Assembly (NCBI GenBank): GCA_030527795.1 | Contig: JAUNAB010000005.1 | Coordinates: forward strand, 53,470-117,469 | Source: Pasteurellaceae bacterium | GTDB taxonomy: Bacteria > Pseudomonadota > Gammaproteobacteria > Enterobacterales > Pasteurellaceae | Length of the DNA stretch: 64,000 nucleotides | Reading direction: 5' to 3' | Shown: one piece after another, positions 48,754 to 60,000 of the stretch | Layout of the letters: each line of letters begins with the position of its first letter | Position numbering within the stretch: the stretch's first letter is position 1 | Position numbers and translations under genes: made by a program | Notes under the pieces: model-generated | Databases searched by the model: none | What the model was told of the DNA's origin: nothing | What the model saw: only the letters and a program-made list of their open reading frames with translations

Positions 48754-49275
48754 CTACTGAACCGCAGGTTTCTCTGTTGCATCAGATTTTTCTGTAGTTT
48801 CAGATTTTTTATCTTTGTCGCCATATAAGAACTGACCAACAAGATCTTCAAGTACCATTGCTGATTTCGTGTCAACAATTTGACTTCCTTCTTTTAACAT
48901 AGCAGTTTCGCCATCATCAAATCCCATTCCTAAGGCGATATATTGTTCGCCTAACAAACCAGAAGTTTTAATGGATAGCGAGCTATTTTCTGGAATTTGA
49001 TTATATTCGTCATTAATCGCAATACTGACTTTAGGAATATAGGTTTTTTCATCTAATTCAATATCTGTTACCCGACCAATAACCACACCGCCAAGTTTCA
49101 ACGGCGCACGCACCTTTAGTCCACCAATATTATCAAAAGTTGCAGTAATATTATAAGATTTTGTTTCATTAAAACCCTGAACATTTGCCACGCGTAGCCC
49201 CATAAAGACTAACGCACCAATGCCTAATAGCAAAAACAATCCCACCCAAAATTCATATTTTTTTGTTTGACGCAT
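48754..49275 (-). CDS. mlaD: MCE-domain phospholipid transport protein MlaD
   Basis: 173 aa. One N-terminal helix (YEFWVGLFLLLGIGALVFMGLRVA) anchors a periplasmic MCE domain (about 38-120; ATFDNIGGLKVRAPLKLGGVVIGRV, then the hydrophobic SGLLGEQYIAL). MlaD forms the hexameric ring on MlaE through which lipids pass. The C-terminal tail is Lys/Glu/Ser-rich. AGGAAGTGTT precedes the ATG. The gap of about 90 nt to mlaE holds a degenerate USS-like copy. Confidence 0.95.
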   Translation of the reverse strand: MRQTKKYEFWVGLFLLLGIGALVFMGLRVANVQGFNETKSYNITATFDNIGGLKVRAPLKLGGVVIGRVTDIELDEKTYIPKVSIAINDEYNQIPENSSLSIKTSGLLGEQYIALGMGFDDGETAMLKEGSQIVDTKSAMVLEDLVGQFLYGDKDKKSETTEKSDATEKPAVQ

Positions 49276-49366
49276 AACACTTCCTAATTCATTTTCTATT
49301 TTTGCACACGAAACTTGTGCAAAATTCTATATTCATCCAAAAACAAGCAAATTTTTGACCGAGGTT

Positions 49367-50149
49367 TTAACCCGCACCGAACATCATTGCCGTTAAAATA
49401 AAATCTAATCCCAACACCAATAATGATGCATTGACAACGGTTCGGGTTGTCGCTTGGCTAATGCCTTCTGAAGTAGGGACACAATCATAACCATTAAATA
49501 ACGCAACCCATACCACCGCAAAGGCAAATACCGCGGATTTAATAAATCCATACCAAAGATCCACAGAACCGATTGAATTTTGCATCACAGACCAGAAGCT
49601 ACCACTGTCCACGCCTTTCCAATCCACACCCACCAGTTGACCGCCCCAAATGCCAATCGCTGTAAAAATGATTGCCAAAATTGGCATTGCTATCACCCCC
49701 GCCCAAAAACGCGGTGCAATAACACGGCGTAACGGATCAATCGCCATCATTTCTAAACTGGATAATTGTTCTGTGGCTTTCATCAAGCCAATTTCAGCCG
49801 TCAAAGCTGACCCAGCACGCCCTGCAAATAACAATGCGGTAACCACAGGACCAAGCTCACGTAATAACGACAGTGCAACTAATTGTCCTAAGCTGGTTTC
49901 AGCGGCAAAATCCACCAACACCACATAACCTTGCAAGCCTAACACCATACCGATGAATAAGCCCGACAGCATAATAATTAAAAGCGATTGCACGCCTAAT
50001 ACATACAACTGTTTGATTAATAATGGAAAATGTTTTTTCAACTGGGGTTTACCAATTAATGCCCCGAATAACATAAAACCCGCTCTACCAAGGGCTTTCA
50101 CACGTTTAATCACCGCTCGCCCAAAGGATGAAATTAAATTAACGAGCAT
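49367..50149 (-). CDS. mlaE: Phospholipid ABC transporter permease MlaE
   Basis: 260 aa permease with about six membrane helices. It closely follows E. coli Mla[74 protein letters not shown], and [23 protein letters not shown]. The ATG at 50149 ([10 protein letters not shown]) has AAGGAG 7 nt upstream and matches the E. coli length, so the longer frame is rejected. It overlaps the mlaF end by 11 nt. Confidence 0.95.
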   Translation of the reverse strand: MLVNLISSFGRAVIKRVKALGRAGFMLFGALIGKPQLKKHFPLLIKQLYVLGVQSLLIIMLSGLFIGMVLGLQGYVVLVDFAAETSLGQLVALSLLRELGPVVTALLFAGRAGSALTAEIGLMKATEQLSSLEMMAIDPLRRVIAPRFWAGVIAMPILAIIFTAIGIWGGQLVGVDWKGVDSGSFWSVMQNSIGSVDLWYGFIKSAVFAFAVVWVALFNGYDCVPTSEGISQATTRTVVNASLLVLGLDFILTAMMFGAG

Positions 50150-50942
50150 CAAATAACTCCTTAGCATAATCTCCCGCAGGATAGTGAAAGCGTACTGGCC
50201 CATCTGCTTCGCCATTTAAGAATTGCAATACCCTTGGATCATCACTCTCTAACAACTGTTCAGGCGTACCTTCGGCAATCACTTTTTGATCCGCGATAAT
50301 GTAAGCATAATCAGCAATACTCAAAACTTCTTGCACATCGTGAGATACCACGATGGAAGTTAAATTCAACGCCGTATTTAATCGTTTAATCAAACTTACA
50401 ATCACGCCCATACTAATAGGATCTTGCCCAGTGAAAGGCTCATCATACATAATCAAATCAGGGTCAAGAGCAATCGTACGTGCCAATGCAGCACGGCGAG
50501 CCATTCCGCCAGATAATTCGGAAGGCATTAGCTCCGCAGCACCACGCAACCCTACCGCTTCTAATTTCATCAATACCATTTGACGAATTAATGATTCGGG
50601 TAATGCACTATGTTCACGAATAGGAAATGCCACATTATCAAAGGTTGAAATATCCGTAAATAATGCCCCCGATTGAAACAACATCCCCATTCGCTGACGA
50701 GCTGCATATAATTGCGAATTTGACATTTGGCAAATATCTTCGCCATCAAATAAAATCTGACCTTGTTCAGGTTGTAATTGCCCGCCAATTAATTTTAGCA
50801 AGGTCGTCTTACCAATCCCTGACGGCCCCATTATTGCCGTAATCTTGCCTTGCTCAACACGCAAGTTAAGATTATCGTAAATTGCGCGTTCTCCGCGTTT
50901 AAAAGTGAGATTTTTCACTTCAACTAACGTGTTCTCACGCAT
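50139..50942 (-). CDS. mlaF: Phospholipid ABC transporter ATPase MlaF
   Basis: 267 aa. Walker [17 protein letters not shown] (about 39-54), signature [20 protein letters not shown] (about 143-162), Walker [14 protein letters not shown], and H-loop SHDVQEV. The ARRAALAR signature variant is typical of MlaF. First gene of mlaF-mlaE-mlaD-mlaC-mlaB-ibaG-murA, which maintains outer-membrane lipid asymmetry. murA at the end ties it to wall synthesis. Confidence 0.95.
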   Translation of the reverse strand: MRENTLVEVKNLTFKRGERAIYDNLNLRVEQGKITAIMGPSGIGKTTLLKLIGGQLQPEQGQILFDGEDICQMSNSQLYAARQRMGMLFQSGALFTDISTFDNVAFPIREHSALPESLIRQMVLMKLEAVGLRGAAELMPSELSGGMARRAALARTIALDPDLIMYDEPFTGQDPISMGVIVSLIKRLNTALNLTSIVVSHDVQEVLSIADYAYIIADQKVIAEGTPEQLLESDDPRVLQFLNGEADGPVRFHYPAGDYAKELFDAR

Positions 50943-51364
50943 AAAATTCCCGTTTCATTACATAACCAATTCATTGTTAAATCCTTGCCTTTGACAAAGC
51001 TTTTACTAAAACGTTCAACGTACCTTAAACATAATAAGGTCGCGCATTATAACGGAAAATCACTCAAGCGTAAGAAAATTTATCATTTTGTTTATAATTC
51101 AAACAAAAAATCCGTCAAATACGTCCAAAACCACGGTCTATTTTCACGATAAATTTTTTATCGCCTTACAATTCAGCAAAATCCTATACCGTTCTAGTTC
51201 AAAATTTAAACATTATTAAATTTTTGTTAATAAATAGTTTGAACTACGTCACAACTTAGAAAAAAAATACCCTTTCAAATTGTAGAATTTTTTCATACAT
51301 TTGCCTTGGTTGTTTGAGCGTTTACACTCAAATTTAATCTTTCAAATTTAAAATGGAGAATTTT
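50943..51364. other. Intergenic region between the divergent mlaF and glpF
   Basis: About 420 nt, strongly A+T-rich, containing the promoters of both directions. I see a degenerate uptake-like core (ACCACGGTCTATTTT near 51132), a CRP-like site (51238-51253) and no ORF or RNA. The glpF ribosome-binding site is AATGGAGAATTTT just before 51365. Confidence 0.5.
51238..51253 (+). promoter_or_regulatory. Candidate CRP site upstream of glpF-glpK
   Basis: TTTGA-N6-TCACA matches the CRP consensus at 8 to 9 of 10 positions, 112 nt before the glpF start. CRP control of glp genes is well known in enterics. This instance is inference. Confidence 0.4.
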
Positions 51365-52164
51365 ATGGCATTAGAAAAATCACTTAAAGCAGCTTGTATC
51401 GGTGAATTTATCGGTACTGCCTTAATTATTTTTTTCGGTGTAGGTTGTGTCGCTGCACTAAAAGTTGCCAATGCCCAATTTGGTCAATGGGAAATTAGTA
51501 TTATGTGGGGAATGGGGTAGCCCTCGCCGTTTACGCTTCTGCAGGATTATCTGGTGCCCATCTCAATCCTGCTGTCACAATTGCATTATGGAAATTTGCC
51601 TGCTTTGATAGTAAAAAAGTCGTTCCATATATTATTTCACAACTCGCAGGTGCATTTTGTGCCGCTGCATTAGTTTATTTTTTATACGCCAGTTTATTCG
51701 TTGTTTATGAAACTACGCATAATATGGTACGTGGATCAATATAAAGTCTTTCACTCACTGGCACGTTCTCAACATACCCTAACCCAAGTTTAAATATCGC
51801 TCAGGCATTTATGATAGAACTTGTTATTACCGCAGTGCTAATGGCATTAATTCTTGCGTTAACTGATGATGGCAACGGATTACCACGTGGACCACTCGCC
51901 CCACTATTAATCGGTATTTTAATTGCGGTTATTGGCGGTTCAATGGGACCATTAACTGGCTTTGCGATGAACCCAGCTCGTGACCTTGGCCCCAAATTAT
52001 TTGCTAGTCTTGCAGGTTGGGGAGAAATTGCCCTAACAGGCGGACAATCTATCCCTTATTTTCTTGTTCCGCTCTTAGCCCCAGTCATAGGTGCGTTATT
52101 AGGAGCTTGGGGATATGTCAAATTAGTTGGTAAAAATTTACCTTGCGATTGCAACAATAATTAA
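51365..52164 (+). pseudogene. glpF: Glycerol facilitator GlpF, disrupted by a frameshift and a nonsense codon
   Basis: Aquaglyceroporin gene spread over two reading frames. The first 51 codons (MALEKSLKAACIGEFIGTAL to IMWGMG) run into a TAG at 51518, where the G-run in ATGGGGTAGCC is one base short. Adding one G restores MGVALAVYASAG. The frame then gives the first NPA loop (SGAHLNPAVTIALWKFACFD) up to a TAA at 51742-51744, placed where relatives have Glu (VRGS[V/I]-E-S). The remainder, TGTFSTYPNP to GFAMNPARDLGPK and the C-terminus, is intact. The repaired length is 266 aa. Two independent lesions argue for real inactivation. Confidence 0.88.
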
Positions 52165-52185
52165 TCACAAAAGGAAAACGTCATT

Positions 52186-53700
52186 ATGACAAATAAAAAA
52201 TATATTATCGCCTTAGATCAAGGTACAACAAGTTCACGTGCAGTGCTACTCGATCATGATGCGAACGTTGTTGAAATTGCACAGCGTGAATTTACGCAAA
52301 TTTATCCGCAAACAGGTTGGGTTGAGCATAATCCAATGGAAATTTGGGCAACACAAAGTTCAACATTAAATGAAGTCGTCGCCAAGGCAGGTATCACATC
52401 TGAAGATATTGCAGCAATCGGAATTACGAACCAACGTGAAACAACCATCGTATGGGAAAAAGAAACAGGAAAACCTGTCTATAACGCCATTGTTTGGCAA
52501 TGTCGTCGCACCGCCGAGATTACCGATAAACTCAAAGCCGATGGACACGAAAGCTATATTCGTAAAACCACAGGCTTAGTGGTTGATCCCTATTTCTCTG
52601 GTACAAAAGTAAAATGGATTTTAGACAATGTTGAAGGGGCTCGCGAGAAAGCAGAACGTGGTGAATTACTCTTTGGCACCGTTGATACTTGGTTAGTTTG
52701 GAAATTAACGCAAGGTCGTGCTCACGTTACCGATTACACCAACGCATCACGTACAATGTTATTTAACATTCACACCAAACAATGGGATGACAAAATGTTG
52801 TCTTTACTTGATATCCCCCGTTCAATGTTACCAAAAGTTTGCAATTCATCAGAAATCTACGGACAAACCAATATTGGCGGAAAAGGTGGGGTACGAATTC
52901 CCGTTGCTGGCATTGCAGGCGATCAACAGGCGGCGTTATATGGTCATCTTTGTATTCGTGCGGGGCAAGCTAAAAATACTTACGGCACAGGGTGCTTTAT
53001 GCTAATGCACACGGGTGACAAAGCCGTTGAATCCCAAAATGGGTTATTAACCACCATTGCTTGTAATGCCAAAGGCGAACCTGAATATGCACTAGAAGGC
53101 TCTATTTTTATGGCCGGGGCAACTGTTCAATGGCTACGCGATGAACTCAAAATTGTACACGACAGCCACGATAGCGAATATTTTGCCACCAAAGTAAAAG
53201 ATAGCAACGGCGTATATATCGTGTCAGCATTTACAGGATTAGGTGCACCATACTGGGATCCTTATGCACGTGGTGCAATTTTTGGGCTTTCACGCGGTTC
53301 AAATCGCAATCATATTGTGCGAGCAACGTTAGAATCTATTGCTTACCAAACACGCGATGTGCTTGAAGCAATGCAATCCGATTCAGGTGCAAAATTGCAA
53401 TCATTGCGTGTAGATGGCGGTGCCACAGCAAATAATTTCCTAATGCAGTTCCAAGCCGATATTTTAGACACCAAGGTTGAGCGTCCAAAAGTAAAAGAAG
53501 TTACCGCACTTGGTGCCGCATATTTAGCAGGATTAGCCACAGGCTTTTGGAAAGATCTTGATGAATTGCAAGGCAAAGCAGCGGTAGAACGCACATTTAT
53601 TCCCGATGGCAATCAGCTCAAACGTGAAAAAAATTATCAAGGTTGGAAAAAAGCAGTAAAACGCACTTTAGAATGGGAAAAAGAAGATAGCCAAGCTTAG
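52186..53700 (+). CDS. glpK: Glycerol kinase
   Basis: Phosphorylates glycerol to glycerol-3-phosphate. It is 504 aa, FGGY family: [19 protein letters not shown] at the start, [32 protein letters not shown], and the late ATP region [17 protein letters not shown] (about 409-425) with [15 protein letters not shown]. The frame is complete with no damage, in contrast to glpF 21 nt upstream. AAAAGGAAAACG precedes the ATG. Still useful for salvage of diffusing glycerol. Confidence 0.97.
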   Translation: MTNKKYIIALDQGTTSSRAVLLDHDANVVEIAQREFTQIYPQTGWVEHNPMEIWATQSSTLNEVVAKAGITSEDIAAIGITNQRETTIVWEKETGKPVYNAIVWQCRRTAEITDKLKADGHESYIRKTTGLVVDPYFSGTKVKWILDNVEGAREKAERGELLFGTVDTWLVWKLTQGRAHVTDYTNASRTMLFNIHTKQWDDKMLSLLDIPRSMLPKVCNSSEIYGQTNIGGKGGVRIPVAGIAGDQQAALYGHLCIRAGQAKNTYGTGCFMLMHTGDKAVESQNGLLTTIACNAKGEPEYALEGSIFMAGATVQWLRDELKIVHDSHDSEYFATKVKDSNGVYIVSAFTGLGAPYWDPYARGAIFGLSRGSNRNHIVRATLESIAYQTRDVLEAMQSDSGAKLQSLRVDGGATANNFLMQFQADILDTKVERPKVKEVTALGAAYLAGLATGFWKDLDELQGKAAVERTFIPDGNQLKREKNYQGWKKAVKRTLEWEKEDSQA

Positions 53701-53705
53701 TTTTC

Positions 53706-53756
53706 CCCAAAAACACCGCGGCTAAAAATATCATCATTTTTTAGACAGCGGTTTTA
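53706..53756. repeat. Degenerate inverted USS-like pair behind glpK
   Basis: AACACCGCGGCTAAAAATA faces ATTTTTTAGACAGCGGTTTT, both with one or two core changes. It probably still forms a hairpin that terminates glpK. Confidence 0.55.
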
Positions 53757-53799
53757 CAATAAATATCATTTTCTCATTGAGAAACGCATATAAATCAGC

Positions 53800-53840
53800 A
53801 ACCCGCGGTCAAAATTTCACGCGTTTTTTGACCGCTGTAA
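53800..53840. repeat. Inverted USS-like pair, imperfect cores
   Basis: AACCCGCGGTCAAAATTTC faces GTTTTTTGACCGCTGTAAG. Each core has one mismatch. It lies just past the stop of the unknown ORF at 53844 (reverse strand). Confidence 0.6.
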
Positions 53841-53843
53841 GAA

Positions 53844-54341
53844 TTAAAATTCTCCCAACACGTTCAACGGAGCTTCTCGATCCCAAGGAACCCCATTTTC
53901 GGCAAAAATAGTTTCAATATCTTTGATAAAATACTGCATTCCCGAACCATCATTTATATCATACTCCACATAATTAAGACGATCATATTCATCATAAGAG
54001 AGTAGATCATATTTTTCAGCTAAATCTCCAACACGTTCAGAGGAGGAAAAACGAGAAAGCCATACACTTAAATAAATACTGTCATGTTTCCCGTCTAACG
54101 TAAATTCATTTTTCAAAACATATTTGACTAATTCTTCAGTCGTAGTGATTTTTCCATCATAGTATTGTGGTTCAAATTCAACCAGTAACCCACATTTTAA
54201 GCAACGGTAGAGAAAAGCGCCCTTAATATCTGGATAATTATTCTCTATTGGTCCACTAAAATAGAAAGTCAGATTAAAGTCATTGTCTATCGCATTTAAT
54301 AATTCATTATAAAGATAATGATAAAAATCTAATCTCGTCAT
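53844..54341 (-). CDS. Uncharacterised acidic protein
   Basis: 165 aa, acidic and rich in Tyr/Asp/Asn (YDLLSYDEYDRLNYVEYDIND), without signal peptide or membrane segment, so probably cytoplasmic. It begins MTRLDFYHYLYNELLNAI with GAGGGG 7 nt upstream. I do not recognise the family. Size, acidity and isolation resemble orphan immunity proteins of polymorphic toxins, but no toxin or immunity motif is visible. It is flanked on both sides by inverted uptake-like pairs (53800 and 54396) and unlike its core-genome neighbours. Confidence 0.65.
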   Translation of the reverse strand: MTRLDFYHYLYNELLNAIDNDFNLTFYFSGPIENNYPDIKGAFLYRCLKCGLLVEFEPQYYDGKITTTEELVKYVLKNEFTLDGKHDSIYLSVWLSRFSSSERVGDLAEKYDLLSYDEYDRLNYVEYDINDGSGMQYFIKDIETIFAENGVPWDREAPLNVLGEF

Positions 54342-54395
54342 CTCTATTCCCCTCTTTTTCTTGTTTTGATAGATTACTTTATCTATGATAACCTA

Positions 54396-54430
54396 CGGTC
54401 AAAAATCCAAGTATTTTTTGACCGCGGTAA
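54396..54430. repeat. Inverted USS-like pair behind xseA
   Basis: ACCTACGGTCAAAAATCC (core changed) faces TATTTTTTGACCGCGGTAA (perfect core 54421-54428), ending 6 nt from the xseA stop. It could act as the xseA terminator. Confidence 0.65.
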
Positions 54431-54435
54431 TGGCG

Positions 54436-55791
54436 TTATTTTCCTTTATGTTGGGATTGTGGATTTTCCAATGCCACAACTTGACTAATCACTACGCCAT
54501 CAAGCAAGGTGGTGCGAAGCTTTTCACCAATGCCAACTTGCTCAAGTGTCGTTATCGCAACGCCTTGTTGATTTTGGGCAATAGAATAACCGCGAGATAG
54601 CACTTTTAACGGGCTTAGGCTATCTAATTTGCCACAATACATTGCAAATTGTTGCTCACGTTGTTTCAATTCGCGTTGCAAAGCAAACTGCAAACGTGTT
54701 TGTAATTGCTGACATTGTTGCATTCGCTGTTGCACCACATAAGGCAAAGGGTTGGTTTGTAGGCGTTCAAAAACCGCGGAAAAATTAAGCTGTGTTTTAT
54801 TCATTCGCCATTGCATTGCTGATTGCAAACGCTGTTGCAACTGTTGCATTTGTTGATATTGAGCATTAAGTTGTGCCTGAGGATGCTGACTTTGTAAACG
54901 CTGAATAAGATGCGTGAGATCCCGTTGCTTTTGTTGCAATGCACGATCCAATGCCATATCTAACCGTTGTCGTTGGTAAAGAATATGTTGCATTAAATCT
55001 TGCTGATTACGACTGACTAACTCTGCCGCCGCAGATGGTGTTGGTGCACGGATATCTGCAACAAAATCGGTGATAGTGACGTCAGTTTCGTGTCCAACGG
55101 CACTAATGATCGGCAGTTGAGAATCAAAAATTGCCCGTGCAACATTTTCTTCATTAAAACACCACAGATCTTCCAATGAGCCACCACCTCGCCCAACAAT
55201 TAGCACATCAACCTCTTGTCTTGCGTTGGCAAGTTCAATCATTTGCACAATTTCTGCACTCGCGTCTTTGCCTTGTACCGCGGTCGGATAAATCACAATT
55301 TTTAAACTAGGATCACGGCGTTGTAAAATTTGCAAAATATCCTGCAACGCTGCCCCTGTTGCCGAAGTCACAATCCCTACGGATTTGGCAAAATCGGGCA
55401 AGGCTTTTTTTAAGTGCGTAGCAAATAATCCTTCTGCCGCCAATTTCATTTTCAACGCATCAAACTGTTGCTGCAATAGCCCTTCGCCTGCGAGGTGCAT
55501 TGCATCAATAATCAACTGATAGTCACCACGCGGTTCATAAAGGCTTACCGTTGCACGCACTAACACTTGCATTCCGTTGGCTGGGCGAAAGGTCACTCGC
55601 AAATTTTTCATTCGGAACATCGCACAGCGTACCTGTGCATTTTCATCTTTTAGCGTAAGATACCAATGTCCCGATACAGGTTGAGTAAAATTTGAGATTT
55701 CGCCCGTCAACCAAATTGAGCCTAAATGCTGCTCAAGCAGTTGACGTGCATTATTGTTAAGCTGGCTAACTGAAAAAATCTGTTCGTTCAT
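54436..55791 (-). CDS. xseA: Exodeoxyribonuclease VII large subunit
   Basis: Catalytic subunit of the single-strand-specific exonuclease ExoVII (mismatch repair and damage processing). It is 451 aa: N-terminal OB fold ([28 protein letters not shown] to RCAMFR) and nuclease core with [22 protein letters not shown] (about 200-221) and [32 protein letters not shown] long Gln-rich coiled coil (about 265-400) binds XseB. It is transcribed with recC and roxA: the roxA-xseA gap is 3 nt. Confidence 0.96.
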   Translation of the reverse strand: MNEQIFSVSQLNNNARQLLEQHLGSIWLTGEISNFTQPVSGHWYLTLKDENAQVRCAMFRMKNLRVTFRPANGMQVLVRATVSLYEPRGDYQLIIDAMHLAGEGLLQQQFDALKMKLAAEGLFATHLKKALPDFAKSVGIVTSATGAALQDILQILQRRDPSLKIVIYPTAVQGKDASAEIVQMIELANARQEVDVLIVGRGGGSLEDLWCFNEENVARAIFDSQLPIISAVGHETDVTITDFVADIRAPTPSAAAELVSRNQQDLMQHILYQRQRLDMALDRALQQKQRDLTHLIQRLQSQHPQAQLNAQYQQMQQLQQRLQSAMQWRMNKTQLNFSAVFERLQTNPLPYVVQQRMQQCQQLQTRLQFALQRELKQREQQFAMYCGKLDSLSPLKVLSRGYSIAQNQQGVAITTLEQVGIGEKLRTTLLDGVVISQVVALENPQSQHKGK

Positions 55792-55794
55792 TCT

Positions 55795-57009
55795 CTACTC
55801 GGCTAAATCTGTATTCATTAACGCCACACCGTCATCTAACCAATTACAGATGCTATCGGGAAGTAACTGCAAATATTCATCGCCCGATACTAATCCTTCG
55901 GCTAAAGCGGCAAAATCATTCAAATATAAACGCTCTCCGTCTGCAAGGCGTTGTAATATTAATGCTTCTAGTGGGTTTAATTCATCTAACCATTCGCCAT
56001 TAGCATAGATTTGCAACGGGTTTTCCGTATAGAGCAATTTACAATTATTATCTTGATATAAAAATGCATTTTCTTGTTCAAATAATTGTTGGATCGTTTC
56101 TGGCTCAGCCATTTCATCACTTAATAACAAATCATAACGGCGTGAGCTGACCGCGGTCGCAACCGCTTGTTGAAATAGGCGATCAAAACTTTCCGACTGT
56201 GCCAATGTATCTAATAACTGTGCTTTCATTGTTGCAACCATTTCGGGTGCAAGTTTGCCCGTTTTCTGTGCCTGCGGGCTAAGACGTAATGGCAGATTAA
56301 ATTGGTATAAATCAATATCAGGATTAGGGTGGCAAAATCCTTTATTAATATGCTCAAGTAAATCGGCTAAGTTAGGATAACGCAAACCAAATGAAAAGGT
56401 TAGACAATCATTTTGTGCCACGCCATAATGAGAAAGCCGTGACGGCACATACAGCACATCACCTGGGTTTAATACTTCATCAAGCACAAGCTCGCCCATA
56501 TCATCAAAAATCCGAATAGGTTGGTTAGCTTTAAATTCAGTGCTTGGATCGCACCATTTTCCTAACTGCCAACGGCGTTGCCCGTAACCCTGTACGAGAA
56601 AAACATCATATTCATCATAATGACGCCCAACCGATCCCCCTTTGGGCGCATAGGACACCATAATGTCATCACGTTGCCATTGGGGAATAAAACCAAATAA
56701 ATTCCACAGCTCACCAAGCTCAGGCGACCATTGCTCTAAATTCTGTACTAAAACCGTCCATTGTTCAGGCAAATTTTTAAAATCTGATGCAGTTAATGGG
56801 CTACAACTTAATCGCCAATCATTTTCAGAATATTGCTTAATTAAACGGGCGGTAACTTCTTCCTGTTGCGACAATTCAATAATATCGTCAGGCTCAAACA
56901 TTCCCACAATTTGTGGCAAACCATTACGAATTAATAGTGGCTTTTTTTGCCAAAATTCATTTAAAAAACGATCCGCGGTTATCTCTGCGGGTAAACAAAA
57001 CTGTGTCAT
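55795..57009 (-). CDS. roxA: Ribosomal oxygenase RoxA (uL16 arginine hydroxylase, YcfD)
   Basis: Fe(II)/2-oxoglutarate JmjC/cupin-type dioxygenase that hydroxylates an arginine of ribosomal protein L16. It is 404 aa. The iron triad is visible as His130-x-Asp132 in GGSVGRHYDEYDVFLVQG and His194 in VLYVPSRLSHYGVAQ. FWQKKPLLIRNGLP at the start is the usual substrate-side motif. A C-terminal winged-helix region follows. It starts 18 nt after the recC stop. Confidence 0.93.
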   Translation of the reverse strand: MTQFCLPAEITADRFLNEFWQKKPLLIRNGLPQIVGMFEPDDIIELSQQEEVTARLIKQYSENDWRLSCSPLTASDFKNLPEQWTVLVQNLEQWSPELGELWNLFGFIPQWQRDDIMVSYAPKGGSVGRHYDEYDVFLVQGYGQRRWQLGKWCDPSTEFKANQPIRIFDDMGELVLDEVLNPGDVLYVPSRLSHYGVAQNDCLTFSFGLRYPNLADLLEHINKGFCHPNPDIDLYQFNLPLRLSPQAQKTGKLAPEMVATMKAQLLDTLAQSESFDRLFQQAVATAVSSRRYDLLLSDEMAEPETIQQLFEQENAFLYQDNNCKLLYTENPLQIYANGEWLDELNPLEALILQRLADGERLYLNDFAALAEGLVSGDEYLQLLPDSICNWLDDGVALMNTDLAE

Positions 57010-57027
57010 TTTTACTCCTTTTGTTCT

Positions 57028-60000
57028 TTAATTTTCTACATTAATAAGAGATTGATTCATTAATGCAAACCAATCTGCTGTTTGATGATTGATTTTTGTC
57101 AAATCAACCTGCTGACTTTGTTCCAATAGGCGTTGCCAATAGACATTCCCCGATTGATATGGCGAGCCATTTGCGATGTCATCCAGTTTCGCTCGGCATT
57201 TGTCTAAGTCCACTGGCTCATTGCTGATGAGTTTTAAATAACCACCAACATCTTGAGTAACGACCCATTGTAAACGTGATCGTCCCAGAATAAAACTTTG
57301 TACATAGATAACTAATTGCTCAGTGGCTTGCGCTAGGTCAATCGGTGTAAAACTGTAGCCTTTAATCTGCTTACCTTCTTTTACATAAAAAATTGGGGCA
57401 GGTTGCGACAAATGAGAAACAACTTGCACTAAATAATACAACCAATTTTCAATCATAAAATTATCACTGAGTTTCCCCACACGCCAACTAACCCGTTGCG
57501 TATTATCTTGCAATTGAAATAATCGATCCACTTCGCCGCCAATTTCAACCGTCCCCCAAGGTGTAGCTAAAGGAATAAGTATACTTTCACTTTCGGGAAT
57601 TTGCTGTAACGGACAACCAATCGCACGGCGAAATTCAGCAACGGTTTCTTGGATTTGTTGTTGATAAATCTGTGCAAAATTTGCCCGCGGTAAATAACCA
57701 CTGAGTTTTAAATTGTTTAATTCTCGTTCCAAATGCATTTCGTGATTGAGTAAATGCTGATTAAATTCATAACGTTGTAATCCTGATAAGGTAAAATTTT
57801 CAAAATCAGGAATGAGTGGATCTTCTCGCTCAAAATACACCCCAAGCTGATTATTGAAAAAGTAATTAACAGGATTTTTTACAAACCTAATCAGTTGCTC
57901 AAGCTCAATATAACGAGGTTCAACAATGGTTTCTATGGTTTCAGTTTGCACCACAAAATCCGCGATTTCCAGAGCTTCGGTGTGCAATAAAGGTTGCCAA
58001 TGATGAGCGAATGAGCCTTGTTGAGTAAAGTTATAAGGGCTAAATGCGGTCATTGGATGATAGCATACCAAGGGTTTTAATTTTTTATCGGCTTTACCAC
58101 GTTCATTGACCGCGGTCGGAATTTCATCTAAATTATCATATAAATAATCTAATAACTGGCTTACCAATACGCTTGGTTCTCGCACAGCATTATCCACCAA
58201 CGAACGCCCGACATAGCTAATATAGCAATATTGTTGCGCCGCTAAAATCGCTTCTAAAAATAAATAACGATCATCATTACGACGTGAGCGGTCGCCTTTT
58301 CGCATTTGATATTGCATCAAATCAAAACTGACGGGCACTTGTTGACATGGGTAATCCGTTTCATTCATTCCTAATAAACACACAACTTTAAATGGAATTG
58401 AACGCATTGGTAACAGAGTACAAAAACTCACCTTACCTACTAAAAATTTTACACTAAAATCATTGTTATCCAATTGCTCAGCTAATGCTTGTGCAAGGAC
58501 TTCAATCGTGAGCGGCATACTGAAATGGATTTGTTCAAGTTGCTCAACCAGTTGTTCAATAGCTTGTTTTAAATAGACCAATGTTGCTTGGCTTGCTTCA
58601 TTGTCGTCAAATACCTTCTCAATCAATTCATTGAGTATATTTTGCCACTCACGAATAGAATAAGATTGTTGAATTTTCTGATACCAATGTGCTAATTGTG
58701 CAATAAAATCTGCCAACGCCCCCACTAACTCGCCTTTCAAGCCATAGCTATCATCAAAAGCTACGCTTTGTTGCCACTCGCCTTGCTCTGAACTTAAAGC
58801 GTAACCTAGCAATAAACGCATTAAACCAGACTGCCAAGCATTATAATTAAATTGACCGTTTTGCTCTTGCTCTAATCCAAAACGGATTCCTGATTCTTCT
58901 ACCCAATAACGGATTTGCTCAAGCTGATTTAAACTAATATGAAAATTCGCACGAATTGCAGGAATATCCAATAACGCTAATATTTCTTCCGCACTAAATT
59001 GACTTTCTTTTAAATTGAGCAAGGATAAAAAACTGGCTATCAGCACATCATTCTCTGATAATTTTCCGTCAGAAATGGAAAAAGGAATATGGCGTTTATC
59101 CTTCGTACCATATTGTCCAAATACGGCTTGAATATAAGGCGTGTATTTATCTATATCGGCGACCATCACAACCACATCTTTTGGGGTAATTGTGCTATCA
59201 GATTGAAATAAATGTAATAGGTAATCCTGTAAATGCTGTACTTCACGCATCGGACTATAACACGCATGAATACTTAATGAATTATCCGCGGGATCAAAAT
59301 TCAGACTACCTTTTTTACTGGAGGCTAACTCCAATATTTTTTGCTGAACTTGAGCTAATAGATTTTGCTGATCATTTTGAACAGGGAAAACAAAATCAGC
59401 AACTTGTGCATTAGAGCTTAATAAATAGAAAAAATCACGCCCCAGTTTACCCCAGCTTGCTAATAACGGATTTCCCACTTGTAATTGCTCAGAATCTTGT
59501 GTTTGTTCTAAATCAACACGACCTGTAAGCCAAGGTTTCTTTTGCTCAGGTTCTGATAGACTTAGCCGATATTGCTTAGTTTGCCAAAAAGCCGGATCAA
59601 TAATATCTCCCCAATATTCTTGACTAGGATTATTAAAAAATAAATGAATATCGCAATATTGACTTATTCCATTTAAACTTTCCAGATAGGTTTGGGGCAA
59701 GGCGGGAATGCCAAAGATAAATAACCGACTTGGTAAGTTTTTTGGCGATTGTTGTGTGAGCTTTTGCAAATAATGGCGATATAAATGCGCACGATGTTGT
59801 ATTTTATTAGCAGGATGAGTGAGGCTAATTTTCTTCGTTAATGCTCGCCAAAGTTGTGCTTGCCATTGAATATCTTGTTCAAGTTGCCTTAATGCCTCCG
59901 TTGAAGTCATATTCTGTTGTGCAATTTGACGCAAAACTTGCGCTTCTTCACCTTGTTCCCAAAGATCAATCCAATCGGGGCGATAAACCAGATATTGATC

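Noticed and set aside
50150..50215. Longer mlaE frame starting at 50215
   Set aside because: It overlaps mlaF by 77 nt. The ATG at 50149 has an AAGGAG at ideal distance and restores the standard 260-aa length.
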